Shown: positions 15,915 through 24,489 of the stretch, one piece after another
How positions within the stretch are numbered: position 1 is the first letter of the stretch
Layout: the number at the start of each line of letters is the position of its first letter
Assembly: GCA_023958095.1 (NCBI GenBank)
Contig: JAMLGJ010000004.1
Coordinates: forward strand, 62,001-126,000
Direction of reading: 5' to 3'
DNA: 64,000 bases
From: Microthrixaceae bacterium
Lineage (GTDB): Bacteria; Actinomycetota; Acidimicrobiia; Acidimicrobiales; Microtrichaceae
Notes under the pieces: generated by a model
Database searches by the model: none
Seen by the model: the letters and a program-made list of their open reading frames with translations, nothing else
Told to the model about the DNA's origin: nothing
Translations under genes and position numbers: made by a program

Positions 15915-17312
15915 ATGGCGGACACACCGTGGTTGGGCGACGCGTGCTCGCTCGTGGAGGAGTTCAGGGCCGGTCGGCGATCCCCCACCGAGGAGCTCGA
16001 GGCGACCCTCGCCGCGGTTGAGGCCAGCGGCCTGAACTGCGTGTCGTTCGTGGATCCCGAACGCGCACTTGCCTCGGCGGCCGCAGCGGACACCTCCAAA
16101 CCCTTCGGTGGCGTGCCATTCGGCATCAAGGAGCTCTCGCGATACGAGGGCTGGCCCGACACCGAGGCCTCACTGGTGTTCCGCGACCGGATCGCGGGCT
16201 GGACCGAGACGAAGCTCGTGCGTGCCGAACTCGACGGCGGCGTGGTGCCCTTCGGCCTGACCACCGCCTCGGAGTTCGGTGGGCTGAACGTGAGCGTGAC
16301 CAGGCTGAACGGCGTCACCCACAACCCGTGGCTGCAGGGCTGCACCGCGGGCGGCTCCTCGGGCGGCAGTGCGGCGGCGGTCGCGGGCGGCCTGTGCACG
16401 ATCGCGTCGGGTGGCGACGGCGGCGGCTCCATCCGCATCCCCGCCGCGTTCTGCGGCCTGCCCGGCATGAAGGGCACCGCCGGGCGCATTCCGAGGGGAC
16501 CCCACACCAGCATCCACCCGATGACCGTCGTGACGGGTGTGCTCGCACGCTCCATTCGCGACATCGCCCGCTACTACGACGTCACCTGCGGCTATGACTC
16601 CCGTGACCCGTACTCACTGCCCCGCCACGACCGTTGGGAGGCCGAGCTCGGGACCTTCCGCGAGGCGCTCCGCAACAAGCGCGTCGCGATCGTCGCGGAC
16701 CTGGGCAACGCAGTGGTGCGCCCCGAGGTGGCCGAGCTCGTCCAGGCCGCGGGCGAAGCCCTCGCAGCCGATGCCGGGCTGCGGATCGTGGACATCGACT
16801 TCAGCGCACCGAGCCTCGGTCTCGAGTGGGCGATGGGCAACCTCGCCTCCCTGCGTTCGGAGCTGTCCGCGCACTGGCCGGACTGCGAGGGCGAGCTGAC
16901 CCGCGAGATGGCCTTCGGCATGCGACTCGCCGAGGGCGAGTACGACCTCGACATGGCTGCGCGCGCCGAGGCGGCCCGGACCCGTGCCAACGAGACCCTC
17001 GCAGCGGCCTTCGACGAGGTCGACTTCATCATCTCGGCGACCAACCCCGACGTGGCCTTCCCGGCCGAGATCGGGGCGAACACCCGCGTCGGCGACCAGA
17101 AGGTCGGCCTCGAGAACAACGGTGCACTGACGATCCCCTACAACATCTACGGCAACCCGTCGCTGTCGATCCCGGTCGGGACCTTCGCCGACCTCCCGGT
17201 GGGCATGCAGGTGGCAACCCGCCACCACGACGACGCCCTGCTGTTCGAGCTCGGGGCGATCGTGCAGAGCGAGCGCCCATGGGCTCCGACCGCTCCCCTG
17301 GCACCCTGCTGA
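15915..17312 (+). CDS. Amidase signature-family hydrolase
   Basis: A 465-residue amidase with the Ser-cisSer-Lys triad in place: K72 in FGIKE, S148 in GGSSGGS, and S172 in GDGGGSIRIP. These enzymes hydrolyse amide bonds of many small molecules, and some are amidotransferase subunits. The absence of gatC or gatB neighbours argues for a stand-alone amidase. The start is placed at ATG 15915, which has AGGGGG 8 bases upstream, rather than the ATG seven codons earlier. A small hairpin (AGGGG / CCCCT, 17325-17342) follows the stop. Confidence 0.9.
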   Translation: MADTPWLGDACSLVEEFRAGRRSPTEELEATLAAVEASGLNCVSFVDPERALASAAAADTSKPFGGVPFGIKELSRYEGWPDTEASLVFRDRIAGWTETKLVRAELDGGVVPFGLTTASEFGGLNVSVTRLNGVTHNPWLQGCTAGGSSGGSAAAVAGGLCTIASGGDGGGSIRIPAAFCGLPGMKGTAGRIPRGPHTSIHPMTVVTGVLARSIRDIARYYDVTCGYDSRDPYSLPRHDRWEAELGTFREALRNKRVAIVADLGNAVVRPEVAELVQAAGEALAADAGLRIVDIDFSAPSLGLEWAMGNLASLRSELSAHWPDCEGELTREMAFGMRLAEGEYDLDMAARAEAARTRANETLAAAFDEVDFIISATNPDVAFPAEIGANTRVGDQKVGLENNGALTIPYNIYGNPSLSIPVGTFADLPVGMQVATRHHDDALLFELGAIVQSERPWAPTAPLAPC

Positions 17313-17324
17313 GACCGCTCCCGG

Positions 17325-17342
17325 AGGGGCTGTCACACCCCT
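17325..17342 (+). terminator. Short hairpin after the amidase gene
   Basis: AGGGG / CCCCT with an 8-base loop, 12 bases past the stop. No T-tract, so weak evidence for a terminator. Confidence 0.3.
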
Positions 17343-17346
17343 GATT

Positions 17347-17352
17347 CAGACT
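17347..17352 (+). promoter_or_regulatory. Leaderless -10 box of the small basic protein gene
   Basis: CAGACT, 7-base spacer, ATG at 17360. Supports this short ORF as a real gene. Confidence 0.5.
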
Positions 17353-17359
17353 GGTTCCC

Positions 17360-17641
17360 ATGAAGAACCAGCTCGTGCTCATCACAGGCGACGAACTCCC
17401 CGCACGGCCCGTCCGCCCGAGGTCGGCCGGCCCGCGGCGCACCTCGCGTCGGGACCTGGCACGACGCCAGCTGGCACACGCCGGTGCCGCGGCCGCACGC
17501 GCCGCCCTCGAGGAGGCCGTGCAGCGCACCGAGGCCCGCGAACAGGCCCGCAGAGCCGCCCGCGAAGCGGCGTTGCTCGAGGCGATCAGCCGTGGCCGCG
17601 GTTCACGTTCGGCACTGCACCACGACGGCAACGCGGCCTGA
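17360..17641 (+). CDS. Small basic, helical hypothetical protein
   Basis: A 93-residue protein rich in Ala and Arg. After MKNQLVLITGDELPARP, an arginine-rich stretch (PRRTSRRDLARRQ) leads into a long alanine/glutamate/arginine helix (AAARAALEEAVQRTEAREQARRA is split by no prolines) likely to form a coiled coil or bind nucleic acid. There is no known family. No Shine-Dalgarno, but a leaderless -10 box places the ATG. It ends 19 bases before the thiolase gene, which has its own promoter. Confidence 0.62.
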   Translation: MKNQLVLITGDELPARPVRPRSAGPRRTSRRDLARRQLAHAGAAAARAALEEAVQRTEAREQARRAAREAALLEAISRGRGSRSALHHDGNAA

Positions 17642-17648
17642 GTCCCCG

Positions 17649-17654
17649 TAGGAT
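17649..17654 (+). promoter_or_regulatory. Leaderless -10 box of the thiolase gene
   Basis: TAGGAT, 6-base spacer of C residues, ATG at 17661. Confidence 0.6.
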
Positions 17655-17660
17655 CCCCCC

Positions 17661-18863
17661 ATGGCATCAACCCCAGCACCCGCTGCACGCGAAGTGGTCA
17701 TCATCGACGCGGTCCGCTCCCCCATCGGCCGACGCAACGGCGGGTTCGCCGGGCTCCATCCGGCCCAGCTGCTCTCCGAGGTGCTCTCGGCGCTGGTGGA
17801 GCGCAGCGGGATCGATCCCTCCGAGGTCGGTCAGGTCGTCGGAGGGTGCGTGAGCCAGGTCGGTGAGCAGTCCTTCAACATCACCCGTACCGCCTGGCTG
17901 AACGCCGGACTACCCCTCGAGGTGGCGGGCAGCACCGTGGATGCCCAGTGCGGCTCATCCCAGCAGGCCACCAACCTCGCGGTTTCGCTGGTGGCCAGCG
18001 GAGCCGTCGACGTCGCCGTCGGATGCGGGGTCGAGGCGATGTCCCGCATCCCCATCGGATCCGCCATGAGCAAGGAGGTCGGCCTGGGCGTTCCGATCCC
18101 CAAGTCGTACTTCGGTCAGTACGAGTTCACCACCCAGTTCGAGGGAGCCGAACGCATTGCCGAGCAGTGGGGCATCTCGCGCTCCGACACCGACGAGTTC
18201 GGCCTCGAGTCCCAGCGACGCGCCCGGCAGGCATGGGACGAGGAGCGCTTCGCCTCCCAGGTGGTGCCCGTGGACGCCCCGGTCCTCGACGACGACGGCA
18301 ACCCCACCGAGGAGACCCGAACCGTCGAGCGCGACGAAGGGCTGCGCTCCACCGACCTGGAGACACTCGCCAAGCTCAAGCCGGTCGGGCGCCCCGACGG
18401 CGTGCACACCGCAGGGTCTGCCTCGCAGATCTCCGATGGTGCCGCAGCAGTGCTCGTGATGACACGGGCCCGGGCCGAGCAACTCGGGGTCGTGCCGATG
18501 GCACGGGTCGCCGACACCATCCTCGTGGGGGTGGATCCGGTGCTGATGCTGACCGGCCCGATCGACGCCACCCGCGCCCTCATGCAACGCAACGACCTGA
18601 CGATCGACGACTTCGACCTCTTCGAGGTCAACGAGGCGTTCGCGTCGGTGGTGCTGGCGTGGTCCAAGGAACTGGGCGCCGACCTGCAGCGCACGAACCC
18701 CAACGGAGGCGCGATCGCACTCGGCCATCCCCTCGGGGGCACCGGGGCGTTCCTCGTCACCAAAGCCGTGCACGAGCTCACCCGCAGCGGCGGTTCGAGG
18801 GCCTTGGTGACGATGTGCTGCGGTGGCGGTCTGGGAACCGGGACGATCATCGAGGCGGTCTGA
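17661..18863 (+). CDS. Acetyl-CoA C-acyltransferase (thiolase)
   Basis: A 400-residue thiolase with all catalytic elements: nucleophile C97 in DAQCGSS, NEAFA, H356 in LGHPLGGTG and C386 in MCCGGGLGTG. It cleaves 3-ketoacyl-CoA (beta-oxidation) or condenses acetyl-CoA units. Near genes for an acyl-CoA dehydrogenase, synthetase and thioesterase, a degradative role in fatty-acid or steroid-side-chain breakdown is likely. Full family length. Confidence 0.95.
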   Translation: MASTPAPAAREVVIIDAVRSPIGRRNGGFAGLHPAQLLSEVLSALVERSGIDPSEVGQVVGGCVSQVGEQSFNITRTAWLNAGLPLEVAGSTVDAQCGSSQQATNLAVSLVASGAVDVAVGCGVEAMSRIPIGSAMSKEVGLGVPIPKSYFGQYEFTTQFEGAERIAEQWGISRSDTDEFGLESQRRARQAWDEERFASQVVPVDAPVLDDDGNPTEETRTVERDEGLRSTDLETLAKLKPVGRPDGVHTAGSASQISDGAAAVLVMTRARAEQLGVVPMARVADTILVGVDPVLMLTGPIDATRALMQRNDLTIDDFDLFEVNEAFASVVLAWSKELGADLQRTNPNGGAIALGHPLGGTGAFLVTKAVHELTRSGGSRALVTMCCGGGLGTGTIIEAV

Positions 18864-18867
18864 GCCC

Positions 18868-19425
18868 ATGACGGCCCCGCGGGCCGGCCGGGCCCACCCG
18901 CCGCTGGGCCCGGTCGCGGTGCTGTGGGCCCTGCTCGCCCTGGTGGGGTCGAGCGCATGTGGCAGCTCCGGTGAGGTCGATGCCTCGGCAGCGAGCGAAC
19001 CCAACGCCACGGTCACACGTGTGGTCGACGGCGACACGATCATGGTCGAGACCGGTGGTGTCGAGGAACGCGTGCGCCTCATCGGGATCGACACACCCGA
19101 GACGGTCAAACCCGGCACCGAGGTGGAGTGCTTCGGCAAGGAGGCGTCCTCCCATGCCCAGGACCTCATGCCGGAGGGAACCGAGGTCGTCCTCGTGCGC
19201 GATGTCGAGGCACGTGACCGCTACGACCGCCTGCTCGCCTACGTCTACCGCGCATCGGACGGCCTCTTCGTCAACGAGTCCCTGGTGGCCGACGGCTACG
19301 CGCAACCGGCCACCTACCCCCCGAACGTCGAACACGCCGAGGATCTCGTGGCGGCCGGGCGCGAAGCGCGCGAGCACGGCCTGGGCCTGTGGGGCAGGTG
19401 CGGGGGTGACGACCTCTACGGCTGA
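18868..19425 (+). CDS. Secreted/lipoprotein thermonuclease (SNase family)
   Basis: A 185-residue nuclease of the staphylococcal-nuclease fold. A hydrophobic N-terminal segment (PVAVLWALLALVGSSACGSS, about residues 15-34) looks like a lipoprotein signal with the lipid-modified Cys in SSAC. The OB-fold core follows: VTRVVDGDTIMVE, then RVRLIGIDTPE (catalytic Arg and Asp/Glu) and RDRYDRLLAYVY (second catalytic Arg). It should degrade nucleic acid outside the membrane. The gene starts 4 bases after the thiolase stop and overlaps the convergent deacetylase gene by 10 bases. Confidence 0.85.
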   Translation: MTAPRAGRAHPPLGPVAVLWALLALVGSSACGSSGEVDASAASEPNATVTRVVDGDTIMVETGGVEERVRLIGIDTPETVKPGTEVECFGKEASSHAQDLMPEGTEVVLVRDVEARDRYDRLLAYVYRASDGLFVNESLVADGYAQPATYPPNVEHAEDLVAAGREAREHGLGLWGRCGGDDLYG

Positions 19426-20279
19426 GCACCTGCCGGCTCTGCGCTGCGGGCACGGCGCTGGAGGTCACGCAGTTCCCGCCAACCGATGAGCACGATGCCC
19501 GATCGTTCGATGGCCGCACGCAACTCCGAGTCACGGGTGATGAGGTGGTGATCATCCACGCGGTCGGCCCAGTTCGGGTCGAACGAGCGGATCTCGGAGT
19601 GGTCGGTGCTGGGATGCACGTAGACCTCGGTGACCCCCGGCCGCAGGTCCATCACGGCCCGTTCCAGCACCCGCCGGGAACCGACGCCGTTGGTGACCAC
19701 CAGGTGGTCGGGGGCGACCACTCCCTCCTCCGCGGCGAGGTCGCGGAACGGGAAGCCGACCACCTCCTGGGTGGATGCGCCCGAGAGGCGGATCGGCAGG
19801 TCGAAGTCGACCGCGAGGTCCAGGTAGACGTCGAAGAACTCCGGGCGCAGCTGCAGGGTGCCCATGTGGGAGTCCAGGTGGGTCACGTCGAAGCCCCACA
19901 GGATCGCCCGTTCCACCTGCGCCTTCAGTTCGCGGCGCACCTCGTCGAGGTCGGCGTGGTCCCACGCCTCCGCCACCGTCGGGGCCATGCCCCCGTCACC
20001 CCCGAACAGCGACGGCGAGCGGGTGCAGGGGCCCCAGCGGTAGAGCTCGAACTCCGCGGTCAACGTGAGGTGCACCCCCACGTCCTCGCCCCGGTAGCGC
20101 GCCGCGGCCTCCCGGGCCCACGGGCAGGGCACCATGAGCGACGCGGAGGTCGCGACCCCGTCGCGCAGCGACTCGTAGACACCCTCGTTGGCCGAATGGC
20201 ACATGCCGAGGTCGTCGCAGTTGATGATGAGGATCCGCGCCTCCTCGCCGTACCCGAGGCGTTCGGCGAGGCTGCTCAC
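19416..20279 (-). CDS. ChbG/HpnK (YdjC)-family carbohydrate deacetylase
   Basis: A 287-residue metal-dependent deacetylase. The metal-binding Asp pair is in IINCDDLGMCHSAN, a His in DVGVHLTLT, and the His/Asp of THLDSHMGT completes the site; these are the signature points of ChbG and of HpnK. The family removes acetyl groups from N-acetylated sugars or hopanoid sugars. The GTG start overlaps the stop of the upstream mca gene (GTGA), so translation is coupled and both act in the same unit. The true substrate is unknown. Confidence 0.85.
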   Translation of the reverse strand: MSSLAERLGYGEEARILIINCDDLGMCHSANEGVYESLRDGVATSASLMVPCPWAREAAARYRGEDVGVHLTLTAEFELYRWGPCTRSPSLFGGDGGMAPTVAEAWDHADLDEVRRELKAQVERAILWGFDVTHLDSHMGTLQLRPEFFDVYLDLAVDFDLPIRLSGASTQEVVGFPFRDLAAEEGVVAPDHLVVTNGVGSRRVLERAVMDLRPGVTEVYVHPSTDHSEIRSFDPNWADRVDDHHLITRDSELRAAIERSGIVLIGWRELRDLQRRARSAEPAGAQP

Positions 20280-21163
20280 GGGCTCAGGCTACCGGAACGA
20301 CCGGGCACCCCTGCGAAGAGGTCGTCCTCGGGCAGGTCGGTCTCCACCAGCGACCTCGCGAGGATGTAGTCATCCCACGGGTGCACGTCGCGTGCCACCT
20401 CCGTGGGCAGTCCGAACCAGAACGGGCTCGTGGGGTCGACCTGGGTGGCATGCGCGCGCAGGGCCTTCTCGCGGACCTCGTAGTGGTCGCGGATGGGCAC
20501 CTGCGTGGTGATGCGGTCGTCCTGGTCGGTCTCGGAGAAGCGCTTCTGCCAGTCCTCACCGAAGGGCGACTCGAGGCCCATCCGCAGGAAGGTCTCGTGC
20601 AGCGCCACCATTCGGCGGCGGGACCAGACGGTGTAGTAGAGCTTCAGCGGCTGCCACACGTCGCCCAGATCGGGATACCACTCGGGATCCGCTGCCCGTT
20701 CGAACGCCGGAAGCGTGATGTCGTGGACCCTCAGGTGGTCGGGATGGGCGTAGTGCCTCTGGTCGTCGCCGTAGGTCACGATCACCTGTGGTCGGTCCCG
20801 CCGTATGACCGCGACCAACTTCCCGATCGCTTCGTCCATGTCCGCGTTCCAGAAGTTGTCCGGCCGGGCGTTGTCCTCCGAATCCGGCATTCCCGAGTCG
20901 TGGTAGCCCAGCAGTTCCACCCTGTCGTAGCCGATGATCCGGGTCGCGGCAGCCAGTTCCTCACGCCGCACCGCGGCCAGGTCCGCGTTGACCTCCGGTG
21001 TGTCCATCGCCGGGTTGAGCACCGAACCTGCCTCACCACCGGTGCAGCACACCAGCGTTGCGGGAATACCCTCCTGCGCATAACGGGCGACCGTCGATGC
21101 GCCCTTGGAGGACTCGTCGTCGGGGTGGGCATGCACCGTGAGCATGCGCAGTGGCTCGTTCAT
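20276..21163 (-). CDS. mca: Mycothiol S-conjugate amidase (PIG-L/LmbE family)
   Basis: A 295-residue zinc amidase. The signature AHPDDESSKGA (about residues 10-20), with the conserved His-Pro-Asp-Asp and the Mca-specific SSKGA, is followed by CTGGE and, near the middle, YAHPDHLRVHD with a further zinc ligand. Mca cleaves mycothiol S-conjugates to glucosaminyl-inositol and a mercapturic acid during detoxification. MshB, the related biosynthetic deacetylase, is shorter on the SSKGA feature, so Mca is favoured. The start at ATG 21163 is set by a TAGCGT promoter box. Confidence 0.86.
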   Translation of the reverse strand: MNEPLRMLTVHAHPDDESSKGASTVARYAQEGIPATLVCCTGGEAGSVLNPAMDTPEVNADLAAVRREELAAATRIIGYDRVELLGYHDSGMPDSEDNARPDNFWNADMDEAIGKLVAVIRRDRPQVIVTYGDDQRHYAHPDHLRVHDITLPAFERAADPEWYPDLGDVWQPLKLYYTVWSRRRMVALHETFLRMGLESPFGEDWQKRFSETDQDDRITTQVPIRDHYEVREKALRAHATQVDPTSPFWFGLPTEVARDVHPWDDYILARSLVETDLPEDDLFAGVPGRSGSLSP

Positions 21164-21171
21164 CGGGTCCC

Positions 21172-21177
21172 ACGCTA
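21172..21177 (-). promoter_or_regulatory. Leaderless -10 box of mca
   Basis: TAGCGT on the minus strand, 8-base spacer, ATG at 21163. Confidence 0.5.
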
Positions 21178-21281
21178 CAAGGGCGACCACGGCGACCCCT
21201 TCGCGCCCGCACACCGACGCGAAGGGTGTCCACGACCTGCTGTGGTCCGAAACCCACGGCCGCAGCGGCTCCGCCACCTTG

Positions 21282-21287
21282 TACGGT
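21282..21287 (+). promoter_or_regulatory. Leaderless -10 box of the nfeD-SPFH operon
   Basis: TACGGT, 7-base spacer, ATG at 21295. The spacer also contains GAAGGA. Confidence 0.5.
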
Positions 21288-21294
21288 GAAGGAC

Positions 21295-21816
21295 ATGGAG
21301 CCGGTCGATGCCGCGGTGGTGTTCCTCGTGCTCGGTCTCGGCCTGTCCGCAGCCGAGATCGTCGCACCCGGACTGGTCCTGTTGCCCTTCGGCCTCGGTG
21401 CGGTGGTTGCCTCGCTCACCGGCTTCGTCGGTGCCGACCCGGTCGTGCAGGCCATCGTGTTCATCGTGGCCTCCCTCGGCATCTTCCTGGCACTGCGACC
21501 GGTCGCCCGCCGACTCAACCAGTCCGACCAGGACGAGGGCATCGGCGCCCGACGCCTCGTCGGTGCCAGGGCGACGGTTCTCGAGGCGATCCCCGCCAAC
21601 GACTCGGGGATGGTGCGCATCGACAGGGAACAGTGGCGGGCCGAGTCGATCGATGACGCCGCCATCCCCGCGGGCACCTCGGTCACCGTGGCCGAGGTGC
21701 GCGGCACCCGGGTGCTCGTCACCGCCGAGAGCCCCGGGCATTCCCTTCCGGGGTCCGCTACCCCACCACCGGACGGCCCACCCACCCGACCCCCCGTCGA
21801 CGGAGGACAACAATGA
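21295..21816 (+). CDS. NfeD-like membrane protein
   Basis: A 173-residue protein with three to four hydrophobic segments in the first 75 residues (AAVVFLVLGLGLSAAEIVAP, LVLLPFGLGAVVASL, AIVFIVASLGIFLAL). A C-terminal OB-fold domain follows (GARATVLEAIPANDSGMVRIDREQWRAES, then AGTSVTVAEVRGTRVLV). This is the short NfeD form without the ClpP-like protease. NfeD proteins pair with SPFH/stomatin proteins in membrane microdomains, and the next gene encodes exactly that, overlapping by four bases (ATGA). Confidence 0.85.
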   Translation: MEPVDAAVVFLVLGLGLSAAEIVAPGLVLLPFGLGAVVASLTGFVGADPVVQAIVFIVASLGIFLALRPVARRLNQSDQDEGIGARRLVGARATVLEAIPANDSGMVRIDREQWRAESIDDAAIPAGTSVTVAEVRGTRVLVTAESPGHSLPGSATPPPDGPPTRPPVDGGQQ

Positions 21817-23000
21817 GCGTCGTAGCCCTGGTGATCATCGCGATCATCATCATCTTCCTGTTGATCGTGGTCGGCTCGAGCGTGCGCATCGTGCGTCCCT
21901 ACCAGCGGGGTCTGGTCGAGCAGCTCGGCAAGTACAAGGAGACCCTCGACCCCGGACTGCACCTCATCATCCCGTTCGTGCAGACGATCCGGCTGGTCGA
22001 CATGCGCGAGCAGGTCGTGGACGTGCCACCCCAGGAGGTGATCACCTCCGACAACGTGGTGGTGGCGGTGGACGCGGTGGTCTACTACGAACCCACCGAC
22101 CCGCAGCGGCTTCTCTACAACGTCGCCAACTTCATCCTCGCGGTTACCAAGCTCGCCCAGACGAACCTGCGCAACGTCATCGGTGACCTCTCCCTCGACG
22201 ACGCGCTGACCAGCCGCGACAAGCTCAACCTGGAGCTGCGCCAGATCCTCGACGACGCCACCGACAAGTGGGGGGTCAAGGTCGTGCGCGTGGAGATCCA
22301 GCGGATCGATCCCCCACCCGATGTGATGTCGGCGATGCACGAGCAGATGAAGGCCGAGCGCAACCGGCGTGCCCAGGTGACCACCGCCGACGGGTTCCGG
22401 GAGGCCTCGATCATGAAGGCCGAGGGCGAGAAGCAGGCCGCCATCCTCGCCGCCGAGGGTGTGCAGCGCTCGCAGGTGCTCGAGGCCGAGGGGCAGGCCG
22501 AGGCCGTGCGCACCCTCGCTGAGGCCGAGCGGTTCCGTGCCGAGACGACCGCCGCGGGCGAGGCCGCGGCGATCCGCAACGTCTACGGGGCCATCCACGA
22601 CGGAGACCCGACCAACGACCTGATCGCGGTGAAGTACCTGGAGACCCTCGCCCAGGTTGCCGACGGCCAGGCCACGAAGATCTACCTGCCGATGGAATCC
22701 GGTGGAATGAGCGGTGCCCTCGCCGGCGTCGCCGAGCTCTTCAAGGGCGCGGGCGATCCGCCTCCCGGCTCCAAGCGCAAGGTGAAGCGCACCGAGATCG
22801 ACGAACTGCTCACCCCACCGGAGCCCCCGAGCATCTCGGTTGAGGTCGAGGAGGACCCCGAAGCCGACATCGCCCGCACCGAGGCGGCGATCAAGGACCT
22901 GGGCGTCGGCGCCGGCAACGGTCCCGGCTGGTACCCCGACCCGGAGAACCCATCCGCGATGCGCTGGTGGGACGGCAACGAATGGGGCGAACGCCGCTGA
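21813..23000 (+). CDS. SPFH/Band 7 (stomatin-like) protein with C-terminal DUF2510 domain
   Basis: A 395-residue membrane-anchored scaffold. Residues about 3-24 form one transmembrane segment. The SPFH core follows, with RPYQRGLVEQLGKYKETLDPGLH, VPPQEVITSDNVVV and a long coiled coil of A/E/K repeats from about 190 to 260 that would drive oligomerisation. A C-terminal segment WYPDPENPSAMRWWDG is a DUF2510 motif, a short element often attached to actinobacterial membrane proteins. The family organises membrane domains and quality control with NfeD. Coupled to nfeD by an ATGA overlap. Confidence 0.9.
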   Translation: MSVVALVIIAIIIIFLLIVVGSSVRIVRPYQRGLVEQLGKYKETLDPGLHLIIPFVQTIRLVDMREQVVDVPPQEVITSDNVVVAVDAVVYYEPTDPQRLLYNVANFILAVTKLAQTNLRNVIGDLSLDDALTSRDKLNLELRQILDDATDKWGVKVVRVEIQRIDPPPDVMSAMHEQMKAERNRRAQVTTADGFREASIMKAEGEKQAAILAAEGVQRSQVLEAEGQAEAVRTLAEAERFRAETTAAGEAAAIRNVYGAIHDGDPTNDLIAVKYLETLAQVADGQATKIYLPMESGGMSGALAGVAELFKGAGDPPPGSKRKVKRTEIDELLTPPEPPSISVEVEEDPEADIARTEAAIKDLGVGAGNGPGWYPDPENPSAMRWWDGNEWGERR

Positions 23001-23045
23001 ACCATGGCTCCTGAGCGGCTGTGCTGAGCCCTGCCGCCGCCGCTC

Positions 23046-24290
23046 TCAGTGCCGCCGCGACGCCTCGAGGGGCACCAACTGGACCACGCCGGTGGGGTCG
23101 TCGTCGTGGTGGTCCATCCACCAGCCGCACGTCTCGGCCAGCAGGTTCTGGCCCTCCGCCGGCCCCGACGCGATCAGTTCGTCACCCGGGTGCAGCGCCA
23201 CGTACCCACGTGGCCGGTACAGGTACCGGTGGTCCCGCCTGATCGCCAGCACGTGGAACCCGGGCTCGATGTCGAGCTGCAGGTCGACGAGGCGCCTTCC
23301 ATCCGCCGCGGAACCCGCGGCGACGGGAACCCTCGTGGCCACCACGTCGGCCTCGCCGAACGCGACGTTGACGATCGGGTGCAGTTCGTAGTCGTCGGCG
23401 ATCAACCACACCATGTGGTTCGCCTGGTCGCCGAGCTCCTCGGCCGCCGAGGCCAGCTGGAGCAGGCCGCGCAGCTGTGAGAGGTCGGGGTCGGCCTTCG
23501 CCGCCCTCAGCACCCACAGCTGCAGGTGGTCCTTCATCTCGTCGAGACGCTCCGCGAGGTGGCGCACCTCGGAGGCCAGCCCGACGTCGCGCAGAGCGAG
23601 TGCCGAGTAGGCCAGGCCGACCGCCGCCTCGGAGATGTTCTTCATCTCGACCAGGACGTCGACGGCCCGGTCCAGGTCGCTGAGCACCCCACCCGAGGGA
23701 ACCAGGGGGTCCCACCTCGGCGCCGCGGCCAGCTCGTGCAGGCGCGAGATGCCTGCGGGTGAACCCCGCAGGAACAGCACGTCGCCGGGTTTGAGGATCA
23801 GGTCGCCGTGGACCTCGTCGATCATCCAGGAGCGGTCGCGGCGGATCGCCATGACACGCATGCCGCACTGCACCGGCAACTCGAGGTCCTTGAGCGGCCG
23901 GTGCGCCATGTGGGAGCCCTCGCGCACCCAGACGCGGTGTGACACCTCTTCGGCGTTGGAGAGGTCGGCTATCAGCACGTCGGGGATCCCGAGGCGGTGC
24001 GTCACGATCCGGGTCACGTCCACCGATGCGTTCGCGATGCCCTCGATGGCGGAGATCACCTGCAGCACCGAGGCCATCCCCTCTGCCTCGGCCGGCCGGC
24101 GCACCGCGAGGATGCAGACCTCGCGCATGTCCTGCACCAGGTCGTTCATCCGGGACTCGAGTTCGGAGACCTCGCTGGCCATGCCCGGATCGTTGAAGTA
24201 GACCGCCGCGTACGCGAGGTCGATCATCAACTCGGAGCTGTCCTTGGCCTCCGCGAGCATCGCTCGGAGGCTCCTGGGGCGCTCATCCAT
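23046..24290 (-). CDS. Tandem PhoU-TrkA_C protein (possible potassium-channel regulator)
   Basis: A 414-residue soluble protein built from a duplication: a PhoU-like helical unit (about 15-105), a TrkA_C/RCK_C domain (about 130-205, ending PGDVLFLRGS), a second PhoU-like unit (about 230-315) and a second TrkA_C domain (about 330-395, ending PGDELIASGP). TrkA_C domains bind small ligands and regulate K+ uptake or other transporters. No channel or NAD-binding TrkA_N domain is present here, so it must act on a partner encoded elsewhere. The start is set at ATG 24290; an in-frame GTG four codons earlier is possible. Confidence 0.8.
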   Translation of the reverse strand: MDERPRSLRAMLAEAKDSSELMIDLAYAAVYFNDPGMASEVSELESRMNDLVQDMREVCILAVRRPAEAEGMASVLQVISAIEGIANASVDVTRIVTHRLGIPDVLIADLSNAEEVSHRVWVREGSHMAHRPLKDLELPVQCGMRVMAIRRDRSWMIDEVHGDLILKPGDVLFLRGSPAGISRLHELAAAPRWDPLVPSGGVLSDLDRAVDVLVEMKNISEAAVGLAYSALALRDVGLASEVRHLAERLDEMKDHLQLWVLRAAKADPDLSQLRGLLQLASAAEELGDQANHMVWLIADDYELHPIVNVAFGEADVVATRVPVAAGSAADGRRLVDLQLDIEPGFHVLAIRRDHRYLYRPRGYVALHPGDELIASGPAEGQNLLAETCGWWMDHHDDDPTGVVQLVPLEASRRH

Positions 24291-24408
24291 CGCCGTGGTC
24301 ACCCATGGCGCTGCAACGCGTTCGTCGTGTCCATAGCGGTGACGACATGTTAGGGCCACCACGCCGCCTCCGCCCGTGAGGTGCCGTGGCCACCCGACCG
24401 CACCCGGG

Positions 24409-24414
24409 TACGAT
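24409..24414 (+). promoter_or_regulatory. -10 box before the Bax-inhibitor-like gene
   Basis: TACGAT; transcription would start near 24420 and leave a leader of about 70 bases before ATG 24490. Confidence 0.4.
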
Positions 24415-24489
24415 CTCTGCTTGCAGAACTGCCGGACCGGCCCGAGGGCGGGGTTGCGGCACCGTGAACGACCCCACGAGGCGACACAC

